From NCBI RefSeq assembly GCF_003387375.1, contig NZ_QUNG01000011.1:44045-108044 (forward strand): a DNA stretch of 64,000 bases, read 5' to 3'. Origin of the DNA: Marinomonas pollencensis (lineage in GTDB: Bacteria > Pseudomonadota > Gammaproteobacteria > Pseudomonadales > Marinomonadaceae). This document shows, piece by piece, positions 9,078-17,930 of this stretch. The notes under the pieces were generated by a model. That model did no database searches and was not told the origin of the DNA. It worked only from the letters and a program-made list of their open reading frames with translations. A program made the translations under genes and the position numbers. Every line of letters begins with the position of its first letter. Within the stretch, counting starts at the first letter, position 1.

Positions 9078-10568
9078 ATGATGATGTTTCTTTTCTGTGT
9101 GGCTGCGTTGATCGCAGGCTATTTCATTTATGGCACCTTCGTAGAAAAAATCTTTGGTATCAAAGAAAATCGCACAACGCCGGCTTTTTCCAAGCGCGAC
9201 GGAGTCGACTACGTGCCCATGTCCAACAAGAAAATCTACCTAGTACAGTTACTAAACATAGCCGGAGTAGGGCCAATCTTTGGGCCTATTATGGGAGCGC
9301 TTTACGGTCCAGCCGCCATGTTATGGATAGTGTTAGGCTGTATCTTCGCTGGTGCGACCCACGATTACTTCTCAGGCATGCTTTCCATACGTAATGGTGG
9401 AGCCTCAGTGCCTTCTATTACCGGACGTTACCTGGGTAAAGGTGCCAAGCACTTCATGAATGTGTTCGCGATTGTGCTTTTGTTGCTGGTGGGTGTGGTA
9501 TTTGTATCCGCCCCAGCGAGCATGATTACTAACCTAGTGAACGAGCAAACCAGCACAACGGTTTCCATGGGCACCATGGTCGCGATCATTTTTGCCTATT
9601 ATATTCTGGCGATGGTTGTTCCCATCGATAAAATCATAGGCCGTTTCTATCCACTGTTTGGTGCACTACTGATCTTTATGTCGGTCGGCTTGATTGCTGC
9701 CATTGCCTTCTCTAGTGATCATGCCATTTTGGCCGGTTATCAATTTAGTGACATGTTCACCAACATGAATCCTCATGATTTACCGCTTTGGCCTGCTTTG
9801 TTTATTACCATTGCTTGTGGCGCAATCTCTGGTTTTCATGCCACCCAATCACCGCTGATGGCTCGTTGTCTAGAAAACGAGAAGAATGGCCGCTTTGTGT
9901 TCTTTGGTGCCATGATAGGTGAGGGTGTGATTGCCTTAATCTGGTGTGCCATTGCTTTGTCTTTCTTCGGTTCTATGGGCTCGTTAGGCGATGCGGTGGC
10001 AGAAGGTGGTCCTGGCAATGTGGTATACACATCGTCCTTTGGTTTGTTGGGTACCTTTGGTGGGGTTATTGCTTTCTTAGGTGTGGTGATCTTACCGATT
10101 ACTTCTGGCGATACTGCATTTCGCTCTAGCCGTTTGATTTTAGCTGAATACTTCACAATGGAGCAGAAAAGCCTAAAAAGTCGTTTATTAATGGCGCTTC
10201 CGTTATTTGTTATTGGCGCTATTTTAACGCAAGTTAACTTTGGCATTATTTGGCGCTACTTTGGTTTCGCTAACCAAATGACTGCCGTCATGATGCTATG
10301 GACCGCTTCAGCCTATCTGTTGCGTTTCAATAAGTTTCATTGGATCACCACGATTCCAGCCATGTTTATGACGGCCGTGTGTATTACCTTTATCTTAAAC
10401 AGCAGCACTCTCGGCTTTGGCTTACCAATGCAGATCTCAACCATCATTGGTTTGGTGGGCATGCTGGCCGCGACCCTTTATGTGATCAAAATATCCAAAG
10501 GCAAAGGGGATCCAGAGCTGGATCATGCAGAAGAAGAAAAGCTGAATGTGACGCCAGAAACCGTTTAG
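9078..10568 (+). CDS. CstA-family transporter (BtsT-like pyruvate carrier candidate)
   Basis: A 496-residue polytopic membrane protein of the carbon starvation (CstA) family with about 12-13 hydrophobic segments. Family hallmarks are LLNIAGVGPIFGPIMGAL near residue 60, AGATHDYFSGMLSIRNGG near 95, and CGAISGFHATQSPLMARC near 250. It is shorter than E. coli CstA and BtsT (about 700 residues) and matches the short CstA class, which lacks several C-terminal helices. In E. coli BtsT is a pyruvate/H+ symporter controlled by BtsSR; here all three genes are together, so pyruvate is the likely but unproven substrate. Three consecutive Met codons leave the exact start open by two residues. Confidence 0.88.
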   Translation: MMMFLFCVAALIAGYFIYGTFVEKIFGIKENRTTPAFSKRDGVDYVPMSNKKIYLVQLLNIAGVGPIFGPIMGALYGPAAMLWIVLGCIFAGATHDYFSGMLSIRNGGASVPSITGRYLGKGAKHFMNVFAIVLLLLVGVVFVSAPASMITNLVNEQTSTTVSMGTMVAIIFAYYILAMVVPIDKIIGRFYPLFGALLIFMSVGLIAAIAFSSDHAILAGYQFSDMFTNMNPHDLPLWPALFITIACGAISGFHATQSPLMARCLENEKNGRFVFFGAMIGEGVIALIWCAIALSFFGSMGSLGDAVAEGGPGNVVYTSSFGLLGTFGGVIAFLGVVILPITSGDTAFRSSRLILAEYFTMEQKSLKSRLLMALPLFVIGAILTQVNFGIIWRYFGFANQMTAVMMLWTASAYLLRFNKFHWITTIPAMFMTAVCITFILNSSTLGFGLPMQISTIIGLVGMLAATLYVIKISKGKGDPELDHAEEEKLNVTPETV

Positions 10569-10592
10569 CGTCCAAGATATTCTTCTAAATCT

Positions 10593-10626
10593 AAGGCCGA
10601 ATGATGCAAATCATTCGGCCTTTTTA
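10593..10626 (+). terminator. Rho-independent terminator after the CstA-family gene
   Basis: The arms AAGGCCGAATGAT and ATCATTCGGCCTT enclose a four-base loop and run into a short T tract. It lies 25 bases after the stop codon. Confidence 0.92.
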
Positions 10627-10714
10627 TTGCTTTGCTTACAACGGATAATCGCTTGCTCTGTATGGCTTATAAGGAGGGTTTTAACGCGGCTGTCTTTATT
10701 AAGATTGATAGTTA

Positions 10715-10729
10715 TGTTATAAAGTAACA
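10715..10729. promoter_or_regulatory. Probable Zur box
   Basis: TGTTATAAAGTAACA is an inverted repeat (TGTTA, five bases, TAACA). It matches the core of the gammaproteobacterial Zur operator, TGTTATAATATAACA, at 13 of 15 positions, and is flanked by GTTA on the left. It lies about 100 bases upstream of the small His-rich gene that opens the Nik-type ABC operon. If real, zinc shortage would induce the operon. Confidence 0.62.
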
Positions 10730-10830
10730 CCATATCGCTGGGTTAGGTTTGGAAGCTGCTAAGCCCAATGTTTCGGGCAAATTATCCCAAGTCGATCCAC
10801 GCTTAATTGACGCAGTTTTTGAGTTAACGC

Positions 10831-11121
10831 ATGCAAAAAAAGCAACAAACATTGGTCCAGGTTCTATGCTGCGTCTTATTGGTGATTTTGCTTGGCGTTA
10901 TGTCCAGCGTACACGATACGGACATAGACGAAGGCCATCACCAGCATCATCAATGTGAGATGTTTCACTTTTCTCAGCAGTGGTTGCCTGCGTCTGAGTT
11001 TGTTTGGCCTGTGGTATGGCAAGCGCCGCAGCGCAGTCTGCCGCTGCTGGTTACTTTTTTCAGTATTGTTGTTTTTATCTCCCGAGCTCGGGCCCCGCCG
11101 TCATTGCGTTCTATTTTCTAA
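10831..11121 (+). CDS. Small His-rich membrane protein, DUF2946/DUF2607-like
   Basis: A 96-residue protein: a short basic N-terminus, a hydrophobic segment (VLCCVLLVILLGVMSSV), a His cluster (EGHHQHHQCEMFH), a second hydrophobic stretch (LPLLVTFFSIVVFI) and an S-R-A-R-A-P-P tail. This layout, and the A-P-P ending, resemble small proteins of the DUF2946/DUF2607 kind found beside metal uptake genes. The His/Cys patch could bind a transition metal at the periplasmic face. It lies between the probable Zur box and the binding protein gene, about 100 bases upstream of the latter, and is likely part of the same transcript. The Shine-Dalgarno is poor. Function unknown. Confidence 0.62.
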   Translation: MQKKQQTLVQVLCCVLLVILLGVMSSVHDTDIDEGHHQHHQCEMFHFSQQWLPASEFVWPVVWQAPQRSLPLLVTFFSIVVFISRARAPPSLRSIF

Positions 11122-11218
11122 TCCCCTGAAAGCAAAACCTATTTCACGCTTGTGTTTGATAAGACAAACCCGTGGGTTAGGTGTGCCTATTTGAAGATGA
11201 CTTTAGAAGAGAAACCGA

Positions 11219-12820
11219 ATGACAGAATTGTCGTATGCCGCTATTCGCCGTCACAAAACGCGAATAAAAGCCGCATTAGCAGGCGGGGTGAGCCTTGTGC
11301 TGTGCCTGATGTTTGTTTTATTTAGCCAAGCCACCAACAACAACCAGACTCGCTCAAATACGTTAGCGATTGGTGGTCCTTGGGAATTCACCAGCCTTGA
11401 ACCCTCCAAGCAAGGCTATATTTACACGCGCATGAGCATCCTAGAAACCTTATTAAATGTGGATGCAAAAGGCGATCTAATCGCCGGTCTTGCGCGCAGT
11501 TGGCAAAGCAGTGCCGATGAAAAAACCTGGACCCTGACATTGCAACCTAATGTGTTGTTTCAAGATGGTTCACCGCTGAATGCAAGCGCCGTGGTCAGTG
11601 CATTACGCTTTGCGCAAGATAAGCATGGCGCATTGCAAAAAGCCCCGATCGAAGCAATACGGGTGAAAAATCCACAGCAAGTAGAGATTGTATTAAGCCA
11701 GCCACACACAGTATTGCCTGCCTTGTTAGCGCATTACTCCACCGCCATATTGGCGCCAAGTGCTTACGATCAAGAAGGCAAGGTCACCCGTTTAATTGGT
11801 ACAGGCGCTTACTTGTTAGACACTTTTGAGCCGCCACATAAGTTGAGTGTGAAAGCCAACCCAACTTATTGGGGGATTAAGCCAAGTATTGAATTCGCTC
11901 AGTATCTTACCGGACACCGTGCTGAAAGCCGTATTTTGCAGGCAAAATCAGGGGATGCCGACATAGTCTATAGCCTAAACGCAGCCATGCTTGATCAATT
12001 AAAGGGTAGTGATCAGGTAACGGTTCATTCCGCTGCCATACCGCGTACCTTGCTGCTAAAACTGAATGCAGCCCATCCATTTATGAACCAAGTGGAAGCG
12101 CGCCAAGCACTGAGTTTGGCGATCAATCGTCCAGCCATTGCCGAGCAAGTGCTGCACGTTGCAGAAGCGGCCAGCGATCAAATTTTCTCGCCTTCTATGG
12201 GCGCTTGGTATTTAGACCAGCCGCAAGAAAACCATAACCTAGCGAAAGCCGCTGAGTTATTGGCCGGACTAGGTTGGCAAAAAGATGCACAAGGCTGGTT
12301 GGTGCGTGACGGTCAGCGTTTTCAATTGACTTTAACCACCTACGCGGATCGGCCAGAGCTGACAACCGTGGCGACAGCATTGCAAGACCAATGGAAGCGG
12401 CTTGGCGTCGAGCTTAAAGTCGATGTGACCAACTCCAGTATGATTCCTTCGGGCCACGCTGATAACACCTTAGAAGTGGCGTTAATAGCGCGCAACTTAG
12501 GCGTAATAGCCGACCCAGTATCGTTAATTGCCAACGAGTACACCCATGGTGGTGGCGACTGGGGGGCAATGAATTGGCACAACCCAGCAGTCGACCAAGC
12601 ACTGGAGCGACTCACCACACAGAGTGACCCAGAGCAAGCAAAGCGTGATGCGCAGCTCGTGGCTAGCGCCATTTATCAGCAAAAGCCGGTGCTATCCATT
12701 GCTTATTATCAACAGCATAACGCGGTCAACGCACGGGTAAAGGGCTTTCAATTTGACCCCTTCCTACGTGATTACTTTATTAACAAGATGGAGCTGGTCG
12801 ACCATGTGGACGCTCATTAA
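11219..12820 (+). CDS. ABC transporter substrate-binding protein, NikA/peptide (SBP_bac_5) family
   Basis: A 533-residue binding protein with an N-terminal membrane anchor or uncleaved signal at about residues 18-38 (ALAGGVSLVLCLMFVLF). The SBP_bac_5 fold is clear: WEFTSLEPSKQGYIYTRMSILETL, GLARSWQSSADEKTWTLTLQPNVLFQDG, and VEARQALSLAINRPAIAEQV. Within this family NikA-like proteins bind metal chelates and others bind peptides. No lipobox is seen. The likely Zur box upstream suggests a zinc or metallophore role rather than peptides, but that is inference. RBS AGAAGAG precedes the ATG. The end overlaps the permease gene by 17 bases. Confidence 0.85.
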   Translation: MTELSYAAIRRHKTRIKAALAGGVSLVLCLMFVLFSQATNNNQTRSNTLAIGGPWEFTSLEPSKQGYIYTRMSILETLLNVDAKGDLIAGLARSWQSSADEKTWTLTLQPNVLFQDGSPLNASAVVSALRFAQDKHGALQKAPIEAIRVKNPQQVEIVLSQPHTVLPALLAHYSTAILAPSAYDQEGKVTRLIGTGAYLLDTFEPPHKLSVKANPTYWGIKPSIEFAQYLTGHRAESRILQAKSGDADIVYSLNAAMLDQLKGSDQVTVHSAAIPRTLLLKLNAAHPFMNQVEARQALSLAINRPAIAEQVLHVAEAASDQIFSPSMGAWYLDQPQENHNLAKAAELLAGLGWQKDAQGWLVRDGQRFQLTLTTYADRPELTTVATALQDQWKRLGVELKVDVTNSSMIPSGHADNTLEVALIARNLGVIADPVSLIANEYTHGGGDWGAMNWHNPAVDQALERLTTQSDPEQAKRDAQLVASAIYQQKPVLSIAYYQQHNAVNARVKGFQFDPFLRDYFINKMELVDHVDAH

Positions 12821-13736
12821 ACACCGAATATTTCAATTGATCCTGGTTGTCTGGGGCGTGGGCACTTTAACCTTTGTGTTAATGCGCAGTTTACCCGGTG
12901 ACATGGCGTATCGTATTGCTGCCAGCCGTTATGGGCAGGACAGCGTCGACTCAGCGGCTGCCGAATTGGTGCGCCAAGAGTTGGGGCTTGATGCCAGCTG
13001 GTGGCAGAGCTACGCCCAATGGTTAACGGATTTAGTGCAATTTAACCTGGGTAAATCCTTGGTCAGCGGTTTGCCGGTGATCGAAACCGTTCAGCATCAG
13101 TTAGGTCACTCTGTGTTGTTGGCCTTTACCAGTGTCTTGTTGGCGTCTTTGATTGCGATTTTCGTCGGCGTGTTATCGGCGTTTCGTCAGGGGACCCTCG
13201 ACCATGGCTTTTTGTGGTTGTCGACCTTGTTGCGCTCTATGCCTGTGTTTGTCATCGGTCTGATGCTGATTTTGATTTTCTCGGTGGCTTGGCCGATTTT
13301 ACCCGTCGCGGGTTTTGGGACTTGGCAACATTTGGTGCTTCCAACTTTGGCATTGGCGCTCAGCCTTGCGGCGGTGTCTAACCGAGTGGTACGCAACAAT
13401 ACCTTGCGTATTATCCGCGCGCCATTTTATCAATTTGCCGCGATCAAAGGCTTGTCGACGCGACAAACCTTTGTTCAACATGGCATTCGTAATATTTCTG
13501 TCCCAGTGATCGCCTTTATTGGTATTCAGTTGGTGACTGTGATCGAAGGCATTGTAATGATCGAATCTTTGTTTTCTTGGCCAGGCATTGGCCATGGTCT
13601 GGCGCACGCCATTTTTGCCCGTGACATTCCAGTGATCCAAGGTTGTGCCCTGATGATGGGGATCTTATTTGTGTTGCTGAATACCTGTGTGGATTTGCTT
13701 TGTCACTGGATTGACCCAAGAGGAGCCCACGCATGA
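12804..13736 (+). CDS. ABC transporter permease, NikB/DppB type
   Basis: A 310-residue inner membrane permease with six hydrophobic segments. The N-terminus MWTLIKHRIFQLILVVWGVGTLTFVLMRSLPGD is typical of DppB/NikB subunits, with the R-x-x-P-G-D motif after helix 1. The EAA coupling loop is near A-A-I-K-G-L-S-T-R-Q-T-F-V-Q-H-G-I-R-N. The ATG at 12804 is chosen over an upstream in-frame ATG at 12753 because it starts the conserved N-terminus. It overlaps the binding-protein gene by 17 bases and the next permease by 4, so the operon is tightly coupled. Confidence 0.88.
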   Translation: MWTLIKHRIFQLILVVWGVGTLTFVLMRSLPGDMAYRIAASRYGQDSVDSAAAELVRQELGLDASWWQSYAQWLTDLVQFNLGKSLVSGLPVIETVQHQLGHSVLLAFTSVLLASLIAIFVGVLSAFRQGTLDHGFLWLSTLLRSMPVFVIGLMLILIFSVAWPILPVAGFGTWQHLVLPTLALALSLAAVSNRVVRNNTLRIIRAPFYQFAAIKGLSTRQTFVQHGIRNISVPVIAFIGIQLVTVIEGIVMIESLFSWPGIGHGLAHAIFARDIPVIQGCALMMGILFVLLNTCVDLLCHWIDPRGAHA

Positions 13737-14530
13737 TCGCGCTTAAAACGAATCAAAAAATTGGCATGACCCTCTTGCTTGGTCTGTTATTGGTCGCGAG
13801 CTGTATTGTGCAATGGTCGCCTTATCATATTGCGGACCAAGACCTATCAGGGCGTTTGTTGGCACCCAATGGCGAACATTGGCTTGGCACAGACCACTTT
13901 GGTCGTGACATGTTAACGCGTCTTGCCAGTGCTATTCAGTTGTCCTTTGTGTTGAGCTTTTTCTGTGTGCTGACCTCGGCCACCTTAGGGGTGTCGCTGG
14001 GTGTGATCACCGCATGGAAAGGCGGTCGCATGGCACAAGGGATGGACGTGATAGTGAATATCTTGTTGGCATTGCCAGGTTTGGTATTGGTGCTGTTGTT
14101 TGCCGCCATCGTGCCAGGTTCTTTGTTGGTGTTGTATTTGGCCATTACCTTAACCCAATGGGTAGAATACTTTCGTGTGTCGCGTGCCATCACCAATACC
14201 ATTATTAATAGTCCAGCGCGTCAGCTGTCGCAAATGATGGGGTTTGGCCCTTGGTATCAGTTTCGTCGTCATATTTGGCCGGAACTGACTCATTCCATTT
14301 TGACCCTAGCCTCGTTTGGTGGTGCCAATGCCATTTTAACCATGGCGTCACTGGGCTTTGTGTATGTGGGTATTCAACCGCCAATGGCGGAGTTGGGGCT
14401 AATGAGCGTCGAGCTGTTTCCCTACTATGCTCAAGCGCCGTGGATTCTCGTGCAGCCTTTGATCGCGATTGCGACTTTGGTTTTTGGCTTTCACCTTTTA
14501 GCAGGAAATAAACATGACGCCGCTCATTAA
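13733..14530 (+). CDS. ABC transporter permease, NikC/DppC type
   Basis: A 265-residue second permease of the peptide/nickel family. The conserved L-L-A-P-N-G-E-H-W-L-G-T-D-H-F-G-R-D segment, found just after helix 1 in DppC/NikC proteins, is present near residue 42. Six hydrophobic segments follow, with the coupling loop around P-A-R-Q-L-S-Q-M-M-G-F-G-P-W-Y-Q-F. It starts within the stop of the NikB-type gene (ATGA) and overlaps the ATPase gene by 17 bases. Confidence 0.88.
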   Translation: MIALKTNQKIGMTLLLGLLLVASCIVQWSPYHIADQDLSGRLLAPNGEHWLGTDHFGRDMLTRLASAIQLSFVLSFFCVLTSATLGVSLGVITAWKGGRMAQGMDVIVNILLALPGLVLVLLFAAIVPGSLLVLYLAITLTQWVEYFRVSRAITNTIINSPARQLSQMMGFGPWYQFRRHIWPELTHSILTLASFGGANAILTMASLGFVYVGIQPPMAELGLMSVELFPYYAQAPWILVQPLIAIATLVFGFHLLAGNKHDAAH

Positions 14531-15923
14531 GGTTCAAGATTTATCCATCCATTACCAAGGAAAGTGCTTGGTAAATCAGGTTTCTTTTAGCGTTGAAAAA
14601 GGCCGACCGCTAACCATTTTGGGACAAACTGGCTCGGGTAAAACCTTAATCGCCAAAGCCATCATGGGGCTATTACCGAGCGTATTGACTGTCAGCGGTG
14701 TGGTAGAGGTATTGGGTAAGCCGGTTGTAGCTCAGTCCCGTTCCGATTTATGGGGCAAAAGCATTACCATGCTACCCCAAGAACCCTGGCATTCTCTTGA
14801 CCCATTAATGGCCAATTATCAGCAAGTGTCCGAGGTATACGAGTTGGTAAAAGGTGAAAATGGTGAAACCGCGTTTAATCACGCCATTGAAGATCTAGAC
14901 CATCTTGGCTTAAAAGACAGTGCCTTAAAGCGCCCGACAGAATTGTCTGGTGGTATGGCCCAGCGTTTGGCGATTGCCAGTGCCACTGCGGCGGGGGCAA
15001 ATTTGGTGATTGCCGATGAGCCGACCAAAGGCTTGGATACCAGTCGTCGTGACGACATTATTCAGCTGCTAAAAAAGAGCGCGCAAGGTGGCAGTTTGTT
15101 AACCATTACCCATGATATTGATGTGGCCCAACAGCTGGGCGGAGACATCTTAGTGATTAAAAATGGTGACATGATAGAAACAGGTGTGGCCGAGTCTGTG
15201 TTAACCAATCCACAGGCCGAGTACACCAAAGAGTTGATTTTCGCGGCACCAGAATATTGGCAACTAGAACCTGCTCCTGTGGCTGAGCGACGCGCCATTT
15301 TACAGGTCACGGACTTGACCATTGGCCGTGGCAAAAACGCCTTATCGTCTGGCTTAAACCTAACCTGTCATGGGGGCGAAATCATAGGTGTTGTGGGTGA
15401 CAGTGGTTGTGGCAAAAGCACCTTTGGTGACACGCTACTTGGCTTGTTGTCACCATTGAAAGGCACGATTAAGCCCATCTTAGAGAACACCAAGCCTCAC
15501 CAATGGCTAAAGTTGTTTCAAGATCCGCCATCGAGCCTAAGTGCCCATGTGACACTGCAAACCTTGCTCAATGACTTGGTGAAACTGCACAAGCTGGATA
15601 CCCAGAAAATAGCGCCGTTAATGAAAAAGCTAAATCTGCCGGAGTCCATCTTGCAGCGCTCTGCAAAAGAGGTGTCTGGTGGTGAACTGCAGCGATTTTC
15701 TATTTTACGTGCCTTATTGCTTGAGCCGGTATTTTTGTTTGCCGACGAGCCAACCTCGCGCTTGGACCCCTTTATCGCCAAAGAAATCACCGAATTGCTT
15801 ATTGCCCTCGCAAGGGAGCAGGGCTGTGCCTTATTGATCGTCAGCCATGATCCAGCGCTGATCGATAAATGCTGTGACACAGTGATCCGCTTGGATCAGC
15901 AAAAACAAGCAGACGTCGTATAA
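14514..15923 (+). CDS. Fused dual ABC ATPase, NikDE/DppDF type
   Basis: A 469-residue protein with two complete ABC domains in one chain. Domain 1 (about 1-240) has Walker A GQTGSGKT, signature LSGGMAQR and Walker B LVIADEPTKGLD. Domain 2 (about 260-465) has GDSGCGKS, signature VSGGELQR and LFADEPTSRLD. It supplies both ATPase subunits that are separate genes in E. coli nik and dpp. The zinc-finger-like oligopeptide C-terminal domain of DppD/F is short or absent in each half. As last gene of the operon it completes a binding protein/two permeases/dual ATPase importer. Confidence 0.9.
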   Translation: MTPLIKVQDLSIHYQGKCLVNQVSFSVEKGRPLTILGQTGSGKTLIAKAIMGLLPSVLTVSGVVEVLGKPVVAQSRSDLWGKSITMLPQEPWHSLDPLMANYQQVSEVYELVKGENGETAFNHAIEDLDHLGLKDSALKRPTELSGGMAQRLAIASATAAGANLVIADEPTKGLDTSRRDDIIQLLKKSAQGGSLLTITHDIDVAQQLGGDILVIKNGDMIETGVAESVLTNPQAEYTKELIFAAPEYWQLEPAPVAERRAILQVTDLTIGRGKNALSSGLNLTCHGGEIIGVVGDSGCGKSTFGDTLLGLLSPLKGTIKPILENTKPHQWLKLFQDPPSSLSAHVTLQTLLNDLVKLHKLDTQKIAPLMKKLNLPESILQRSAKEVSGGELQRFSILRALLLEPVFLFADEPTSRLDPFIAKEITELLIALAREQGCALLIVSHDPALIDKCCDTVIRLDQQKQADVV

Positions 15924-15968
15924 GCGCCAGGTTACGAAAAGAAGCGCCGCAAGCTGAAGAAAAAGAAG

Positions 15969-16000
15969 CTTGCCGTGAGAAGGGAGTGCATCACGGCAAG
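15969..16000. terminator. Inverted repeat between convergent genes, probable terminator
   Basis: CTTGCCGTGA and TCACGGCAAG form a perfect 10-bp stem with a 12-base loop, 45 bases after the ATPase stop. No T run follows, so it may be a weak or Rho-assisted terminator for the ABC operon. Confidence 0.5.
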
Positions 16001-16085
16001 CAGCAGATACTAGAAAGGATTAATGATGACTGCTGATAACGTATTGCATCATTCAGATAACGAGATGAAAGGGTGGGTAATGCGT

Positions 16086-16688
16086 TTAAAAGTGGTTTTC
16101 AGATAACACCTCTTCCAGCGATAATTGGCCGCCACGTGGGTGAGCGGCTTGTTTGGCCTTGCCGATGGCAATCATCATCGCGATAACGTGTCCCTTGGGC
16201 AGGTGAATCAAACGCGCCACTTCTTCAGTGTCAAAGCCAACCATTGGGCAAGTATCATAGTCCAAACTTTTGGCCGCTAGCATGATGGTTTGAGCAACGA
16301 TCCCACAAGAGCGCATGGCTTCATCCCGTTGGATTTGTTCCTTTCCTTCATAAAAGGCTTTCATCATTGGCAGCAATATACTTTGCGTGGCGGATGGGCT
16401 GTTGGCGACATAGCGTTCGGGTCTGTCGTTCCATGCATTGACATCTGCGCACAGCACAAGCAATTCACAGGCGTCGGTTATTTGCTCTTGCCCCCAAGCG
16501 GCCTCCTTGATTTGGTATCTTTGTGCTTGGTCTGTCACCCTAATAAAGCGCCAGTGCTGAATGTTGTAAGAGGTTGGAGAGAGTATCGCCGCCTGCATTA
16601 TTTTATTAAAATCTTCTGCCGGCATTTCGCTTTCTACCTGATAATGCTTAACCGCTCTGCGTTGCTCGATGGCCTGAAAAACCTTCAT
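16086..16688 (-). CDS. Nitroreductase family flavoprotein
   Basis: A 200-residue FMN-dependent oxidoreductase. Hallmarks are the N-terminal R-R-A-V-K-H-Y motif, LSPTSYNIQHWRFIRV near residue 37 (FMN/substrate site), and D-T-C-P-M-V-G-F-D-T near 158 with the following helix. Length and order match the NfsB/YdgI type. It is divergent from the LysR gene at 16854 with about 165 bases between, so that regulator probably controls it. Substrate unknown (quinones, nitroaromatics or an activated carbonyl). Confidence 0.87.
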   Translation of the reverse strand: MKVFQAIEQRRAVKHYQVESEMPAEDFNKIMQAAILSPTSYNIQHWRFIRVTDQAQRYQIKEAAWGQEQITDACELLVLCADVNAWNDRPERYVANSPSATQSILLPMMKAFYEGKEQIQRDEAMRSCGIVAQTIMLAAKSLDYDTCPMVGFDTEEVARLIHLPKGHVIAMMIAIGKAKQAAHPRGGQLSLEEVLSENHF

Positions 16689-16853
16689 AATTTCCCCTTT
16701 ATTTTGAACCAGTGATTGTCTGATGGAAGAACTGTTTGGCTATAAAGTGAAGCCAAATCCTTATTGAGCCTGACTGTAAATGCTTTGCCGTTGACTGATA
16801 AGTGGGGATATCGGAAACTCATAGTTGAGTTTTAGTTGACAGTGGTGGACGTA

Positions 16854-17759
16854 ATGGAAACTTTTTCTGCAATACCTGTGTTTGTTGCCGTGGTTGAACA
16901 GGGTAGTTTTTCTCAGGCGGCGATACAGTTAGGAATAAGTAAATCGGCTGTGAGCAAGCGAGTACGGGAGTTAGAAAGCAAGCTTGGAGTGCAATTAATA
17001 CACAGAACCACAAGGCGCTTGAGTTTAACGGAAGCAGGGGAGCGTTACGCAGAATACGCAATTAAAGCCTATGCGGCGGCGTGTGAAGGGATTGACTCTG
17101 TTACCCAGTTGCAAGGCAAGCCAAAAGGCTTACTGAAAATCAATGTGCCTATGTCATTTGGCCGCTTACACATAGCCCCTTTGGTGGCAGACTTTCTTGC
17201 CTTGTATCCAGACATTGAGCTCAACATGGTGATGGACGACAAAGTGTTTGACCTGCTTGAAGGTGGCTTTGACTTAGCTATCCGTGCGGGAGAGTTACAA
17301 GATTCCAGCCTGGTTGCCCGGCGTTTGGCGCCATGTCGCAGTGTGATTTGTGCTTCCCCTGAATACTTAGTAAACAACCCAGCTCCGATGACCCCTGATG
17401 AGCTGCTAAACCATAACTGCATTCATTATTCGTATTTTAGCGGTGGCAGCGAGTGGACATTATTAGGCGAATCCGAGCCTGTGAAAGTCAAAATTCGCGG
17501 TAATTATCAGGTCAATAACAGCGAAGCATTGCAGCAAGCCGTATTAACTGGGCTTGGTATCGCTAAGATCCCAACTTTTATTGTGGGCAAAGACATTGCC
17601 GCAGGTAACTTGGTGCCCTTATTAACCGAATACGATTTACCGCTGCAAACACTGTATGCCGTGTTCCCTGAGCGTCGTTATTTGCCCACAAAGGTACGTG
17701 TATTTGTTGATTTCATTCTTGAAAGACTGGGTGGGGAGCAACCCTATTGGGATAACTAA
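16854..17759 (+). CDS. LysR-family transcriptional regulator
   Basis: A 301-residue LysR-type regulator starting METFSAIPVFVAVVE. The HTH is at about 20-40 (F-S-Q-A-A-I-Q-L-G-I-S-K-S-A-V-S-K-R-V) and a periplasmic-binding-like effector domain follows from about 90. The ATG at 16854 is preferred to an upstream TTG at 16836 because it gives the standard N-terminus, with GGTGGA just before it. It is divergent from the nitroreductase. Effector unknown. Confidence 0.88.
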   Translation: METFSAIPVFVAVVEQGSFSQAAIQLGISKSAVSKRVRELESKLGVQLIHRTTRRLSLTEAGERYAEYAIKAYAAACEGIDSVTQLQGKPKGLLKINVPMSFGRLHIAPLVADFLALYPDIELNMVMDDKVFDLLEGGFDLAIRAGELQDSSLVARRLAPCRSVICASPEYLVNNPAPMTPDELLNHNCIHYSYFSGGSEWTLLGESEPVKVKIRGNYQVNNSEALQQAVLTGLGIAKIPTFIVGKDIAAGNLVPLLTEYDLPLQTLYAVFPERRYLPTKVRVFVDFILERLGGEQPYWDN

Positions 17760-17888
17760 GCGCAGTAGGCGGCGCCTTCTAGATGGGCTTTGTGATACGG
17801 CAAGCCGACAATAAGAGCAGCATAAGGCTAGGTGATTGTGCAAGACGCTGTGTGCATCAATAGCATGACAATAGAACAAGATAGCAGC

Positions 17889-17928
17889 AGATGACGCCTG
17901 CTCAAAAACAGGCGCGATCTGACTTTTT
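17889..17928 (+). terminator. Probable terminator after the LysR gene
   Basis: AGAT-(GA)-CGCCTG pairs with CAGGCG-(CG)-ATCT around an eight-base loop, followed after three bases by six T. It lies between two convergent genes. Confidence 0.5.
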
Positions 17929-17930
17929 TA

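Noticed and set aside
10749..10958. 69-codon frame overlapping the small His-rich gene
   Set aside because: It contains no recognisable pattern and conflicts with the better frame at 10831, which has hydrophobic helices and a metal-binding cluster.
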